A stretch of 64,000 nt of DNA from CBDCUW01 sp965222745. Its GTDB lineage: Bacteria > Planctomycetota > Planctomycetia > Pirellulales > Pirellulaceae. Location of the stretch: positions 62,001 to 126,000 of the forward strand of contig CBDCUW010000004.1 of NCBI GenBank assembly GCA_965222745.1, written 5' to 3'. Positions within the stretch are counted from its first letter, which is position 1; the number at the start of each line of letters is the position of its first letter. Positions 35,750 through 45,236 of the stretch are shown here, piece by piece. The translations under genes and the position numbers were made by a program. Under the pieces are notes generated by a model. It saw only the letters and a list, made by a program, of their open reading frames with translations, was not told the origin of the DNA and did not search any database.

Positions 35750-37198
35750 TCAGCCGATGATGTCGTGGATGACGTGGCCGTGAACGTCGGTCAGCCGCAT
35801 GTCGCGGCCGCTGAAGCGGAATGTCGATCGGGTGTGATCCACGCCCATCAAGTGCAGCATGGTAGCATGCAGGTCGTGCATTTCGGCTCGGTTCTCGATC
35901 GCTTTGTAACCCCATTGATCGGTCGCGCCGTAAATCGAGCCCGGTTTCACGCCGCCGCCGGCCAACCAAACGGTGAAACCAAACTGGTTGTGGTCGCGAC
36001 CGTTTTTACCTTGCGCGAAAGGTGTGCGTCCAAACTCGCCCGCCCACACCACGAGCGTTTCATCAAGCAGACCACGCTGCCGAAGATCTTTGAGCAGTGC
36101 GGCGATGGGCTGGTCCACTGCTCGGGCATTGTTCTCGTGACCCGATTTCAAATTCCCATGCTGGTCCCAGCGGTCACCGCCAACCTTCGGACAAGTCAAC
36201 TCGATGAAGCGGACTCCCTGTTCGATCATTCGACGGGCGATCAGACACGGGGCGGCGTAGATGCGCGTCGGTTCATACTTCGACTCCATTCCGTACATCT
36301 TCTGAAGAGAAGCCGATTCTTCGGTCAGTGACATCACTTCTGGCACGGCCATCTGCATCGCGTAGGCGAGTTCATAGTTTCGGACGGCGGACTCCAGGCT
36401 GTCGTGCTGGCCAAACTGTTTTGTCGCCAGAGAATCAAGCTGACTGATCAGGTCAAGCTTCTCCCGCTGCTCCTGTGGAGTCGCTTCCCTAGGCGAGATA
36501 TTTGCAACGCCGGTGCCGGAGGGCTTGAAGACGGATCCCTGATAACTGGCGGGTAAAAATCCGCTGCCAAAACAGTCCAATCCGCCGGGCGGAATCAGTC
36601 CGCCGTTGAGCACGACAAAGCCCGGCAGATTCTGGCATTCGCTGCCGAGTCCATAGTTGACCCAAGCGCCCATGCTGGGACGACCTTGCAAAGCACTGCC
36701 CGTATGAAGGAAGTAGTTGGCGAACGTGTGTTCGGGAAAACCGGATGTCATGGAGCGAACGACGGCCAGTTCATCAACGCACTGGGCAACATGCGGAAAA
36801 AGTTCGCTGACGGGAATTCCCGACTCACCGTACTGGTTGAACTTCCACGGACTGGCCAGGACCGTGCCGTTGTTATTGAACTGAGTCGGTTCGACGTCAA
36901 AAAGCTGACCGGGATCTTTGCCGTTGTACTTATCCAACATTGGCTTGGGATCGAACGTATCCACTTGGGATGGCCCGCCATCCATGTAGAGGAAGATCAC
37001 GTTCTTGGCGCGCACTTCATGGTGGGGTCCATGGCCGGCGTGTCCAGCACTCGATAACTTCGCGTCGTCACGGGCAAATGCCGAATCCGAACGCAGCGCC
37101 TCCAGTGCGAGCGCACCGAAACCACTGGCGCACTTCGCCAGCATTTCACGTCGGGTTGTCGGTTGCGGCCGAAGTCGCTGGCAGGGGTAGGGGTTCAT
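35750..37198 (-). CDS. DUF1501 protein, Tat-exported
   Basis: 482 aa. Tat-like leader TTRREMLAKCASGFGALALE. Landmarks: NVIFLYMDGGPSQVDTFDPK, MGAWVNYGLGSECQNLPGFV, GSGFLPASYQGSVFKPSG, TLVVWAGEFGRTPFAQG, GRDHNQFGFTVWLAGGGVKP, HATMLHLMGVDHTRSTFRFS-GR. Start overlaps the upstream PSCyt stop by four bases (ATGA, 37195-37198). Encoded with a PSCyt protein and a sulfatase, so probably part of one sulfated-glycan utilisation unit. Confidence 0.95.
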   Translation of the reverse strand: MNPYPCQRLRPQPTTRREMLAKCASGFGALALEALRSDSAFARDDAKLSSAGHAGHGPHHEVRAKNVIFLYMDGGPSQVDTFDPKPMLDKYNGKDPGQLFDVEPTQFNNNGTVLASPWKFNQYGESGIPVSELFPHVAQCVDELAVVRSMTSGFPEHTFANYFLHTGSALQGRPSMGAWVNYGLGSECQNLPGFVVLNGGLIPPGGLDCFGSGFLPASYQGSVFKPSGTGVANISPREATPQEQREKLDLISQLDSLATKQFGQHDSLESAVRNYELAYAMQMAVPEVMSLTEESASLQKMYGMESKYEPTRIYAAPCLIARRMIEQGVRFIELTCPKVGGDRWDQHGNLKSGHENNARAVDQPIAALLKDLRQRGLLDETLVVWAGEFGRTPFAQGKNGRDHNQFGFTVWLAGGGVKPGSIYGATDQWGYKAIENRAEMHDLHATMLHLMGVDHTRSTFRFSGRDMRLTDVHGHVIHDIIG

Positions 37199-40100
37199 CG
37201 GAGAAAAATAAACTCCTTGGTATTCACGAGGACGTGTGCGAACTTCGCCCAGAGTTCGGGTTCTTCGGTCGTGACCCCGCGTTTGGTTGCCTGTGAGGTT
37301 AGAAAGGCGGTTGCCGCCTCGATTTCCTCGCCGGTCGGTTGTCGCCCGAACCCGGACAGGTACATCCAGGTAACTCGCTTGCTGATAACTTCAGCACCAG
37401 TATCGGTAACGCTCTGCACAGCGCGCTCGCCCCACTTGCTTGACAGGTCCGCGACAAGCGGGTCGTTCAGGAGAATCAGCGCCTGAGCGGGCACATTGGA
37501 AACATTGCGGCGTCCCATCGAACTGAAGGGAACCGGTGTGTCGAACGTCAACATGAATGGCGAAAGGAAATTACGACGCACGGCAATGTAGATCGAACGC
37601 CGACCGTCGCCGTCCAGCGGTCCGCTGTGCTTTGGTCGACCCCGACCATCCATGAACGATGTGAGGTGAATCGGCACTGGCGGACCAAACAACTTGCGAT
37701 CCAGACATCCCGACAACGCCAGCAGTGAATCGCGGATCGCTTCACCCTGCAGACGCCGAGGTGGACGGTGATGCCAAAGCATGTTCTTCGGATCGGCTTT
37801 CATTGCCTGCGGACCGCCGTGGCTTGACATCTGGTAAGTTCGGGACAGCACGATGTACCTGATCATGCTTTTCACACTGCGGCCGTCGGCCATGAACCGG
37901 GTAGCCAGGTGGTCAAGCAATTCCGGATGCGTCGGTCGCTGACCGAGGAATCCGAAATCATCGACGGTCGGAACAATTCCCCGTCCCATGAGATGATGCC
38001 AGATGCGGTTGACGATGACGCGTGACGTCAAAGGATTCGCCGGATCATTGATCTGCTCGGCCAGTTGCAAGCGACCGCTTCCGGATGGAATCGGCATGGG
38101 TGAATTACCAGAGACGGCCGTCAGAAAATGCCGCCGTTCCACTTCGCCCGGTTTGGATGAATTGCCGCGGATCAGCACCCGATCGTCTTCGCCCGTGCCA
38201 TCCATCATGGCCAGAGCGACCCGTGACCGGCGAACAATCTGTTTCCTGAGCTGCTCGCGTTCCTGCTGCCATGCTTGAACGATGCTGCGTGCCCGGCTGC
38301 CGTCATGGAGGATGGTTTCGGCGGCCTCCGCGTACTCTTCGGATTGCTTGTCCGACGCGGCCAATCGTCGGTCGAAATCGGCGAGTTCCTGGGCATCGAG
38401 TCCCTGTGTCACCATGCGTACCGAAAGCTGAGCATTGGGCGCCGGAATGAATTCAAGATGCAGGCGATGGCCGACGTATCGTTCCAGGTTCAAAGTAACC
38501 CATCGCTCGCCAGCCTTGATCGGTCGGATTGTCTGCTTGTGAAGCGGTCCTGCAACCAACCGGTGCGAATCGACGCAGGCAACAATGTGTCCGGTGCCTT
38601 CAACGAGACAACTGACGCGACCCTGTTTCAATTCGAACGTCGGCGAGCGGAGCGTGCGACCACTCTTGGGAAGTTTCGCGATCTCGCTTCGGTTCTGAAC
38701 GAGCCCCTCGGAAATCGACTCAAGTCCCGACCAAATCGAGTCACTGACGGCGGCCCCAAACCTCGCGATTCTGACCTCAGGTTCCGAACCAGTTTCCAGG
38801 TACGCCCGGCCTTCACGTCGCGGCTGGCGGCCAAAGAGGAAGCCGTCCTGCAGATACTGGTTCTGCGGGATGTTTCCATAATCGACAACGATCGCCTCGT
38901 CGTCGAGACTGTTGGTTTGAGTCGGCGGCCGGATGCCTTGGCCCTGCAACAGTTCCAGAATCTGGCGCTGATACTTCGCGTCGACTTGGGCGAGTCGATC
39001 CGCAACGCGACGGTTCTGTTGGATCGACTCGAAACGCACCTGCCGATAGTCGCTGCTCTGCAGAAATCCGGACAAGGAGTAGTAATCGGCGGTCGAGATC
39101 GCGTCGAACTTGTGATCGTGACATCGGGCACAGGCGACAGTGACGCCAAGAAACGTTTTGGACATCACGTCGAGCATATTGTCAAAACGATCCGCTTCGT
39201 CTTTGCGGATATCAACCGGTGAGTGGACCCATTCACCCAGAAACCAAAAGCCTGTTCCAAGTACCGATTCGTTGAACTTCTGTGTTGGGTGCAAACGCGG
39301 CTGCGACAACAGGTCTCCCGCGATGTGTTCACGAACGAACTGGTCATACGGCACATCCGCATTCAACGCCCGAATCACATAATCGCGATACTGGAACGCG
39401 TTTGGCGTGTCGTTGTCGAACTCGTGTCCGCGCGATTCCGCATAACGCACCAGATCCAACCAGTGCCGTCCCCAACGTTCTCCGAAGTGCGGCGAGTCAA
39501 GCAGCTTGTCAACGACTCTTTCGACAGCCCCCGTATCCTTGTCCGTGACAAACGCTTCCACTTCTTCGGGGGTTGGCGGCAATCCAATCAGGTCGAAATG
39601 GAGTCGACGCAGCAGTGCCGCCCGATCAGCGTCACCCGACGGCTTCAGCCCCGCCTTCTCAAGATGGGCAAGGATGTGACGATCCACATCGTTTCTAGGC
39701 CAGGTCATATCTTTGACGGCGGGCGGATCGGCAGCGGCAATCGGCTGCCACACCCAGAAATCCGCCTTTCGATTCTGCAGATCGAACTCTACCCGATCCG
39801 CGTCTGTGGTCGGAGCAGCTTCTTGGGGCCACGGGGCTCCCATGTTGACCCAGCGAACGAGCGTCTCGACATCCCGATCGGGCAACTTGCCTTTGGGGGG
39901 CATCTCGTAAGATTCATAGCGCACGGCTTCGATCAGCAGACTGCCCGCCGCATCGCCAGGGACAATGGCCGCACCGGAGTCGCCGCCGCGCAACTGCGCC
40001 TCCCGACTGTCAAGCAGAAGATCAGCCTCAATTCGCTTCGCGCTGGAACTGTGACATCCGTAACAGTGGTTGGCCAATAACGGACGCACTTCTTTTTCAA

Positions 40101-40218
40101 AGAATTCCAATTGCTCGGCCGTGTCTGCCCGTTCGTCGCCGTGCAACGAAGCCCCCAAAACCAGGAGCAGCAAAACCGGCATCAAAATGAAAATCAGGAG
40201 TCGTCGAGAATCGGTCAT
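37195..40218 (-). CDS. PSCyt1/DUF1549/DUF1553 secreted cytochrome-like protein
   Basis: 1007 aa from ATG 40218 (MTDSRRLLIFILMPVLLLLV signal/TM), preferred over an upstream in-frame start that lacks signal character. PSCyt1 motif CYGCH at 52-56 and DREVETLVRW-like spacer; DUF1549 with HFDLIGLPPTPEEVEAFV, SPHFGERWGRHWLDLVRYAE and CARCHDHKFDA; a carbohydrate-binding-like beta insert (GYRLHLEFIPAPNAQLS); DUF1553 end with IVNRIWHHLMGRGIVPTVDDFG and PPRRLQGEAIRDSLLALSG. First gene of the minus-strand operon whose divergent neighbour is the XylR-type regulator. Confidence 0.95.
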   Translation of the reverse strand: MTDSRRLLIFILMPVLLLLVLGASLHGDERADTAEQLEFFEKEVRPLLANHCYGCHSSSAKRIEADLLLDSREAQLRGGDSGAAIVPGDAAGSLLIEAVRYESYEMPPKGKLPDRDVETLVRWVNMGAPWPQEAAPTTDADRVEFDLQNRKADFWVWQPIAAADPPAVKDMTWPRNDVDRHILAHLEKAGLKPSGDADRAALLRRLHFDLIGLPPTPEEVEAFVTDKDTGAVERVVDKLLDSPHFGERWGRHWLDLVRYAESRGHEFDNDTPNAFQYRDYVIRALNADVPYDQFVREHIAGDLLSQPRLHPTQKFNESVLGTGFWFLGEWVHSPVDIRKDEADRFDNMLDVMSKTFLGVTVACARCHDHKFDAISTADYYSLSGFLQSSDYRQVRFESIQQNRRVADRLAQVDAKYQRQILELLQGQGIRPPTQTNSLDDEAIVVDYGNIPQNQYLQDGFLFGRQPRREGRAYLETGSEPEVRIARFGAAVSDSIWSGLESISEGLVQNRSEIAKLPKSGRTLRSPTFELKQGRVSCLVEGTGHIVACVDSHRLVAGPLHKQTIRPIKAGERWVTLNLERYVGHRLHLEFIPAPNAQLSVRMVTQGLDAQELADFDRRLAASDKQSEEYAEAAETILHDGSRARSIVQAWQQEREQLRKQIVRRSRVALAMMDGTGEDDRVLIRGNSSKPGEVERRHFLTAVSGNSPMPIPSGSGRLQLAEQINDPANPLTSRVIVNRIWHHLMGRGIVPTVDDFGFLGQRPTHPELLDHLATRFMADGRSVKSMIRYIVLSRTYQMSSHGGPQAMKADPKNMLWHHRPPRRLQGEAIRDSLLALSGCLDRKLFGPPVPIHLTSFMDGRGRPKHSGPLDGDGRRSIYIAVRRNFLSPFMLTFDTPVPFSSMGRRNVSNVPAQALILLNDPLVADLSSKWGERAVQSVTDTGAEVISKRVTWMYLSGFGRQPTGEEIEAATAFLTSQATKRGVTTEEPELWAKFAHVLVNTKEFIFLR

Positions 40219-40363
40219 TACGCTTTCGGCCGAACGAACTGCGACATGGAGATGCAATACCAAGACGTGTTATTATCTCATTATGTCCTTCTAGAGCCGG
40301 CTGTCGAGGATGATATGCGACACGGCACTAACGATTTGCGACACCACGAAACGAAATGAAGCG

Positions 40364-41551
40364 ATGCCGCCCAAGGTCAGAACTCGTCGCAAAGTCGCCT
40401 TGTTGATCGAAACCTCTCGATCCTATGGACGTGGTCTTCTACGAGGAATCGCGCTTTTTGCCCGAACTCGGAACAATTGGTCGTTGCTACATCAGGAAAT
40501 GACGATTGATGCTCTGCTGCCCGATTGGATGAAGGATTCCGCAATTCATGGTGTGATCGCGCGCGTCGACACACGCACGGTGGATCCGCTTCGTCAGCTG
40601 GGCGTTCCTTGTGTCGACGTCCGGTGCAGCCGAAATCACGCCGGCATCCCCCAAGTGGAAACGGATGATTCGGTGGTCGCCGAGCTGGCGTTTGAGCACC
40701 TTTGGGATCGTGGATTCCGCCGGTTCGCTTTTTGCGGTTACCAATTCGCCCATTTTTCGGACGCGCGACTTCGATCCTTCCGCGAACTGGTCTCTGCCGC
40801 GGGATGCCGGTTGTCGGTCTACGAAACACCAGGGCAACGCGATGCGCCGATCACCAGCATCGAGCAGTTTGGAATGGTCGACGTGGAAGCGATGTCCACC
40901 TGGCTTGCCTCGCTCGCGCCACCCACCGGGATTTTTGTCTGCAACGACATTCGGGGGCAACAAGTCTTGAACGCATGTCGGGGTCTGGACCTGGCCGTGC
41001 CCGACGACGTTGGCGTGATCGGAGTGGATGACGATGACGCAATCTGTCCGCTGAGCGATCCGCCCTTGTCCAGCGTTCGTCCTGATGCGGAACAGGTGGG
41101 TTACCGAGCTGCCGAAATCCTGGATGCCATGATGAATGGCAAACCAGCACCCATGGATGTCGAATACATCCCGCCGACATCCGTGGTTCAGCGGATGTCG
41201 ACTCAAGTCATCGCGGTGGAAGATCGCGAACTCGCACGCGTCTGTCGATTTATCCGCGAGCACGCGTGCGACGGCATCGACGTGGGCGACGTTGCTGAAT
41301 TCACTTCCCTTTCGCGCCGTCAGCTCGAACGCCGTTTCCGTAGTGAGCTGAACCGTACACCTCACGAAGAGATCACCGCTGCGCAAATTGCCAGGGTCAA
41401 GCAACTGCTACGCGAAACCGACATGACACTTGAGCAGATCACCGCTTTGACCGGGTACAGCCACAAAGAAAGGCTGGGCGCCGTTTTCAAACGGGAGATC
41501 GGCGAATCACCGGGAGGATACCGGCGAAAAATGAAGTCACGTGAGCAGTAG
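40364..41551 (+). CDS. XylR-type AraC-family regulator
   Basis: 395 aa from ATG 40364. N-terminal LacI/periplasmic-binding-like ligand domain (RRKVALLIETSRSYGRGLLR, GIFVCNDIRGQQVLNACRG, VPDDVGVIGVDDDDAICPLS) and C-terminal AraC HTH (DVAEFTSLSRRQLERRFR, LEQITALTGYSHKERLGAVFKR). This is the arrangement of sugar-responsive XylR-like activators. Divergent from the PSCyt/DUF1501/sulfatase unit with about 145 bases between starts, so it probably controls that unit in response to a mono- or oligosaccharide (inference). Confidence 0.93.
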   Translation: MPPKVRTRRKVALLIETSRSYGRGLLRGIALFARTRNNWSLLHQEMTIDALLPDWMKDSAIHGVIARVDTRTVDPLRQLGVPCVDVRCSRNHAGIPQVETDDSVVAELAFEHLWDRGFRRFAFCGYQFAHFSDARLRSFRELVSAAGCRLSVYETPGQRDAPITSIEQFGMVDVEAMSTWLASLAPPTGIFVCNDIRGQQVLNACRGLDLAVPDDVGVIGVDDDDAICPLSDPPLSSVRPDAEQVGYRAAEILDAMMNGKPAPMDVEYIPPTSVVQRMSTQVIAVEDRELARVCRFIREHACDGIDVGDVAEFTSLSRRQLERRFRSELNRTPHEEITAAQIARVKQLLRETDMTLEQITALTGYSHKERLGAVFKREIGESPGGYRRKMKSREQ

Positions 41552-41583
41552 CCTGACCCGCGATTGGAAGTCACATCGAAGGA

Positions 41584-42153
41584 TCACCTGCGAAAGAAAC
41601 CGAGCCCGTGTGCTTCGCGAACGGTGGTTTCGAGCTGAGAATTGATGATGGAATCTTTCGCCTTCGCACGGGCGGTCAACAACTTCTCCAGTTCGGTCAC
41701 GCGTCGTTTCACCGCTTCCAATTCGGCCTGGCGAACTTTCATGTCGCGATCGAAGTACTCGGTAAGGTACGATCGAATCTTGCTCGTCACGGCATCACGC
41801 TGCTCTTCGCCGGTCGCTTTTGCCAGGTTAGCCTTCAGGGCGTCCAAGGTGCGTCGGGCGTCGTGGAAATTCGGATTTTTCAGATCAACGGCCACCGCAG
41901 TGCCAGGTTGCCCAGCCGGCGACGACATGAACAGCTCTTGAACTCTGGCCGCAGGGCTCATCGAGACGGCCGGTCCCGCAAACGGATTTCGGCCTTGCAA
42001 CGGATTGGAGCGTTGGCTGGGGCTCGGACCGCTACTTCCTGGAAGGGGCTCCACCAACGAGCTGCTGTCCTGAGCCGGCGATGGGGTGGCTGTGACAACC
42101 ACGATCAGCAAGACGAACAGACCGATAGCTCCAAACGGAAAGTGAGTTCTCAT
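41584..42153 (-). CDS. Secreted helical protein downstream of sigma/kinase pair
   Basis: 189 aa. Start set at ATG 42153, which gives a signal peptide (GAIGLFVLLIVVVTATPSPAQ). A Pro/Ser-rich linker (PGSSGPSPSQRSNPLQGRNP) is followed by an alpha-helical region with a coiled coil (RQAELEAVKRRVTELEKLLT). No enzymatic motif. It follows the ECF sigma and Ser/Thr kinase genes on the same strand, 43 bases after the kinase; as the only exported product of the group it may be the regulated envelope protein or the sensed component. Family not recognised. Confidence 0.75.
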   Translation of the reverse strand: MRTHFPFGAIGLFVLLIVVVTATPSPAQDSSSLVEPLPGSSGPSPSQRSNPLQGRNPFAGPAVSMSPAARVQELFMSSPAGQPGTAVAVDLKNPNFHDARRTLDALKANLAKATGEEQRDAVTSKIRSYLTEYFDRDMKVRQAELEAVKRRVTELEKLLTARAKAKDSIINSQLETTVREAHGLGFFRR

Positions 42154-42196
42154 TGAGATTTCTCCTGAGAGTGCAAAACATGAAAAGGGACAGACG

Positions 42197-43705
42197 TTAT
42201 TCGGGCAGCATTCCTTGCTGTACCCAGTCAAGTTTTTTGTGAAGCAATTTGATTTCCGCCGACCACTGGGAATCGACCTGATCAGCATCCTCTGAGCTGA
42301 GTGCCGCTTCAGCCTTGAGCAGTTCTTCCTGCACGCGCCTTGCCGCCAGCGTGCTGTCGGTTTCGGCCACCTGATGATCGGCGGAGGTTTCGTTCGATTC
42401 ACCGGTCGCCTGTGGGGATGATTCTGACGCGACGTCAGAATCGGGAACGGACTGGTGGAGTGTGACCATCGCCAAACCCAGTGTCACCGCAATGATCCCT
42501 GCTGCCACGGCAATCTGTTTCCACTGACGCCGAATGCTTCGATGCAGACTGTGAAACCTGCCTCGATGCCGCCCCGATTGCAGGTCGGCCAACTGATCGG
42601 AAAGTCGCTGCCGAAGCTGCGCCGAACTGTCGATTCGATACCTCGCTTTTTTCTCCAGCAATTGATCGATCAAATCGGAAAGTTCATAAGGGACGTCGGT
42701 GTTGACTTCGCAAGCGGACCGATGCCGATCGTGACAGATGCGATGCAGCACTCCCATCGCCTTGTCGGCTCGAAATGGCGGCCGACCGGTGGCCATGAAG
42801 TACAAGACCGAGCCCAGGCTGAACAGATCGGTTCGATGATCGATCGCTTCGCCACCCGCCTGTTCGGGCGACATGTAGTGCGGAGTGCCGGCGATCATTC
42901 CGGTGTGTGTCAGGCTGGCGTCGTCCACGGTGCGAGCCAATCCGAAGTCGGTGACCAGTGCTCGGCCCATGCCGTTTTCCAATAAAATATTGGCGGGCTT
43001 GATATCACGATGCACCACTCCCTGTTCGTGTGCTGCTGCCAGACCAGACGCTGACTGCATACCGATTCGCAACACTTCCTTTGCGGGCAAAGGACCTTCA
43101 CGTTCCACACGATCCTGCAACGATTCACCCGGCACGAATTGCATCACGATATAAGGGGTGTCGTCGTCGGATTCGACATTGTGAATCGCGACAACGTGTT
43201 CGTCAGCGACAGCCGCCGCCGCCCGAGCCTCTCGTTCGAACCGCTTTCTCGCCGGACCACTGCCGCAAAGGTGATTCGCGAGCACCTTGATCGCCACAGG
43301 TCGGTTCAATTCACTATCGAACCCCTTCAGGACAATTCCCATTCCGCCGGAGCCAACGACGCGTTCGATCTCGTAACGCCCCAGCCGACCCAACATTTCC
43401 GGGTGGCTGGGAGCGGCCAGAAAATCAACGTTCACGTGCACCGCAGGTTCGCCTGCAAACGACGAGTCATTCGCGGACAGGTCTGAAAATGTTGCGTCGG
43501 TCGACGGCGATCCTGGAAAGTCACTCAGCAAATCGCTGATATCGGACCAGGCACTTTCTTCGCCAGCGAGTTTTGTGAGCGACTGTTGACACGACGGACA
43601 GGTATCCACGTGCTCGGCAACTTGCTGAAACTCGTCGCTCGTTTCATCTCCGGTCAGCAGCAGGCTCAGTTCCGCCGCGTCGCAATTCAGCTCATTTGTT
43701 CCCAT
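42197..43705 (-). CDS. Ser/Thr protein kinase with N-terminal zinc-binding anti-sigma-like motif
   Basis: 502 aa from ATG 43705, which overlaps the sigma-factor 3' end by 14 bases. N-terminus has H-x3-C-x2-C (EHVDTCPSCQQSL), the ZAS signature of zinc-binding anti-sigma factors. The kinase domain is complete: GSGGMGIVLKGFD, VAIKVL (catalytic Lys), HRDIKPANILLENG, DFGLART, GTPHYMSPEQAGG. After a single TM (KQIAVAAGIIAVTLGLAMV) comes an extracytoplasmic acidic helical domain of about 95 residues. This matches the planctomycete ECF-STK arrangement in which a kinase replaces or extends the anti-sigma factor and controls its cognate ECF sigma. Confidence 0.93.
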   Translation of the reverse strand: MGTNELNCDAAELSLLLTGDETSDEFQQVAEHVDTCPSCQQSLTKLAGEESAWSDISDLLSDFPGSPSTDATFSDLSANDSSFAGEPAVHVNVDFLAAPSHPEMLGRLGRYEIERVVGSGGMGIVLKGFDSELNRPVAIKVLANHLCGSGPARKRFEREARAAAAVADEHVVAIHNVESDDDTPYIVMQFVPGESLQDRVEREGPLPAKEVLRIGMQSASGLAAAHEQGVVHRDIKPANILLENGMGRALVTDFGLARTVDDASLTHTGMIAGTPHYMSPEQAGGEAIDHRTDLFSLGSVLYFMATGRPPFRADKAMGVLHRICHDRHRSACEVNTDVPYELSDLIDQLLEKKARYRIDSSAQLRQRLSDQLADLQSGRHRGRFHSLHRSIRRQWKQIAVAAGIIAVTLGLAMVTLHQSVPDSDVASESSPQATGESNETSADHQVAETDSTLAARRVQEELLKAEAALSSEDADQVDSQWSAEIKLLHKKLDWVQQGMLPE

Positions 43706-44354
43706 GACGAACTCCGTTGATTTGGTTCGACAGGTTTTCACTTGGCTCCGAATCGGGGGACGACTGGTCGAAGTCGGCCGCCGCGGCGCGCAGCTTTGCC
43801 AGGGTCCGGCTTCGAGCGATGTAAACGGCTCCGACCGTCATCTCCAATTCGTCGGCGACTTGTTGCACCGGTCGCGACTGGACCGTCGTCTGCCAGAATG
43901 CTGTCCAGGTCTTGGTTCGACTTTGCTCCTTGACTTGTCTGGCCGCCCAATGGAACACGGCGCGGCGGTACTCCAGATGGAACAGCGACGACTCACGGCT
44001 CGCCCGTTCGCATTGATTCTCCAGCACGGCGGCAATCGCGCTGTCGCCGCTACCGATGGGGCGGTGTTTCGGGCGTGTCAGGAAGTTGATCGTCATGTTG
44101 CGAGCAATCTTGAACAACCAGTCGCGAAAGCGCCCTTTTTCCGGCTCCCAGTGATCCACTGCCCTGGATACCGCGACCATCACTTCCTGAGCGACTTCCT
44201 GAGCATCGGCGTCCTGCAACCCCTTAGTTCGCCCCAACCGATAGACCAAAGGCTGGTAGATCGCGGAAAACTGTTCCCATGCCTCGACGTTTTGCCGGTC
44301 AGACAACCGGGCAATCAGGCTGTGTCGCGTATCGGGTGTTGGCTGGTTCGTCAC
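43692..44354 (-). CDS. ECF-type RNA polymerase sigma factor
   Basis: 220 aa, GTG start at 44354 with GGAGAG about 8 bases upstream. Region 2 (EQFSAIYQPLVYRLGRTKGL, DADAQEVAQEVMVAVSRAV, WLFKIARNMTINFL) and region 4 (RPVQQVADELEMTVGAVYIARSRTLAKLR) are clear; region 3 is missing as in ECF factors. The 3' end overlaps the ZAS-kinase gene. Promoters it reads are unknown; autoregulation is common in such pairs. Confidence 0.93.
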   Translation of the reverse strand: MTNQPTPDTRHSLIARLSDRQNVEAWEQFSAIYQPLVYRLGRTKGLQDADAQEVAQEVMVAVSRAVDHWEPEKGRFRDWLFKIARNMTINFLTRPKHRPIGSGDSAIAAVLENQCERASRESSLFHLEYRRAVFHWAARQVKEQSRTKTWTAFWQTTVQSRPVQQVADELEMTVGAVYIARSRTLAKLRAAAADFDQSSPDSEPSENLSNQINGVRHGNK

Positions 44355-44588
44355 TAAACATGCTCTCCGCTGCTCACATGCTATTACACCTCACCACCGA
44401 AAACCTTTCATTTCATTTTCATTTTCTTACTCGTGCTCGTCGTCGAACTACAGCTCTCTACTGCGGAATCGATTACGAGCACGAGCACCGCTAACGCTGA
44501 GTACGAGTACGAGCAAGAAAGAACGTACGAAAAACTCAATCACTGTTTTTTGACGACTGGCAGCCAACACGCAAAACCTTGGCCAACT
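44355..44588. repeat. Intergenic TACGAG/CACGAG-rich palindrome
   Basis: CTCGTGCTCGT at 44430-44440 pairs perfectly with ACGAGCACGAG at 44475-44485 (11-bp stem, 34-base loop), followed by further GAGTACGAGTACGAG units. The same word family recurs at about 50.0-50.05 kb. Because it lies between genes transcribed leftward it could act as a terminator or be a dispersed repeat. No gene is seen in this interval. Confidence 0.6.
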
Positions 44589-45224
44589 TCAGGACTTGGT
44601 ATCCCTGGCGTTGATCGCTGCGCGGTATTCGCTGGGGGTATCGACGTCGTCCACTGCCAGGCTTGCCTCGAACGAGACGGCAAGCTTGGGATGTTGCTGC
44701 ACGATGCGGTTGATTCCTTCGTCTTTGTCCAGCTTGAAGATCTCGGCGGTGATCGGCCAAGGCAGCAGTGCCGGATGACCTTGGCGGCCTCCGAAACTGG
44801 GGACCACGATCGTTTCGCAATCGGCGGGGGTATCGACCAGACGATTGACGATCTCGCTGCGAAGGGTTGGCAGATCCGCTGGCGCAACGAAGCAGCGATC
44901 AGCAACCGTCGGGCGAAATCGGGTTTGCAAGAACTGAAGGCCGACGGCGACCGTGGCTTTCATGTCTGCGGTCGACTGGTCGGGATGCACGATGTTGACC
45001 GGCCAACGCTGACAAGCTTCGGTTAACGGGCCGTCACTAGCGCGAACCACGACGACAACTTCCAAGACTTTGCTGGAAGTCCAAGCATCCAAAACGCTAT
45101 CGATCACCGTTGCATCAGGGTTGCCCGGGATCGGCCAGGGCAACAACAGTTTCGCACTGCCCATCCGCCGGCTGAGACCGGCTGCCGGAATGACCGCGTA
45201 GCAATTGCTTGGAAGTGGATTCAC
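44589..45224 (-). CDS. MobA/MocA-like nucleotidyltransferase
   Basis: 211 aa, GTG start at 45224. NTP-transferase fold with YAVIPAAGLSRRMGSAKLLLPW (nucleotide-binding loop), VVVRASDG, VAPADLPTLRSEIVNRLV (metal-binding acidic region) and SFGGRQGHPALLPWPI. This is the MocA-type pattern (CTP:molybdopterin cytidylyltransferase or related). No other molybdenum-cofactor gene lies in the window, so the nucleotide and acceptor are not certain. Confidence 0.9.
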   Translation of the reverse strand: MNPLPSNCYAVIPAAGLSRRMGSAKLLLPWPIPGNPDATVIDSVLDAWTSSKVLEVVVVVRASDGPLTEACQRWPVNIVHPDQSTADMKATVAVGLQFLQTRFRPTVADRCFVAPADLPTLRSEIVNRLVDTPADCETIVVPSFGGRQGHPALLPWPITAEIFKLDKDEGINRIVQQHPKLAVSFEASLAVDDVDTPSEYRAAINARDTKS

Positions 45225-45236
45225 GCTGCGACCATT

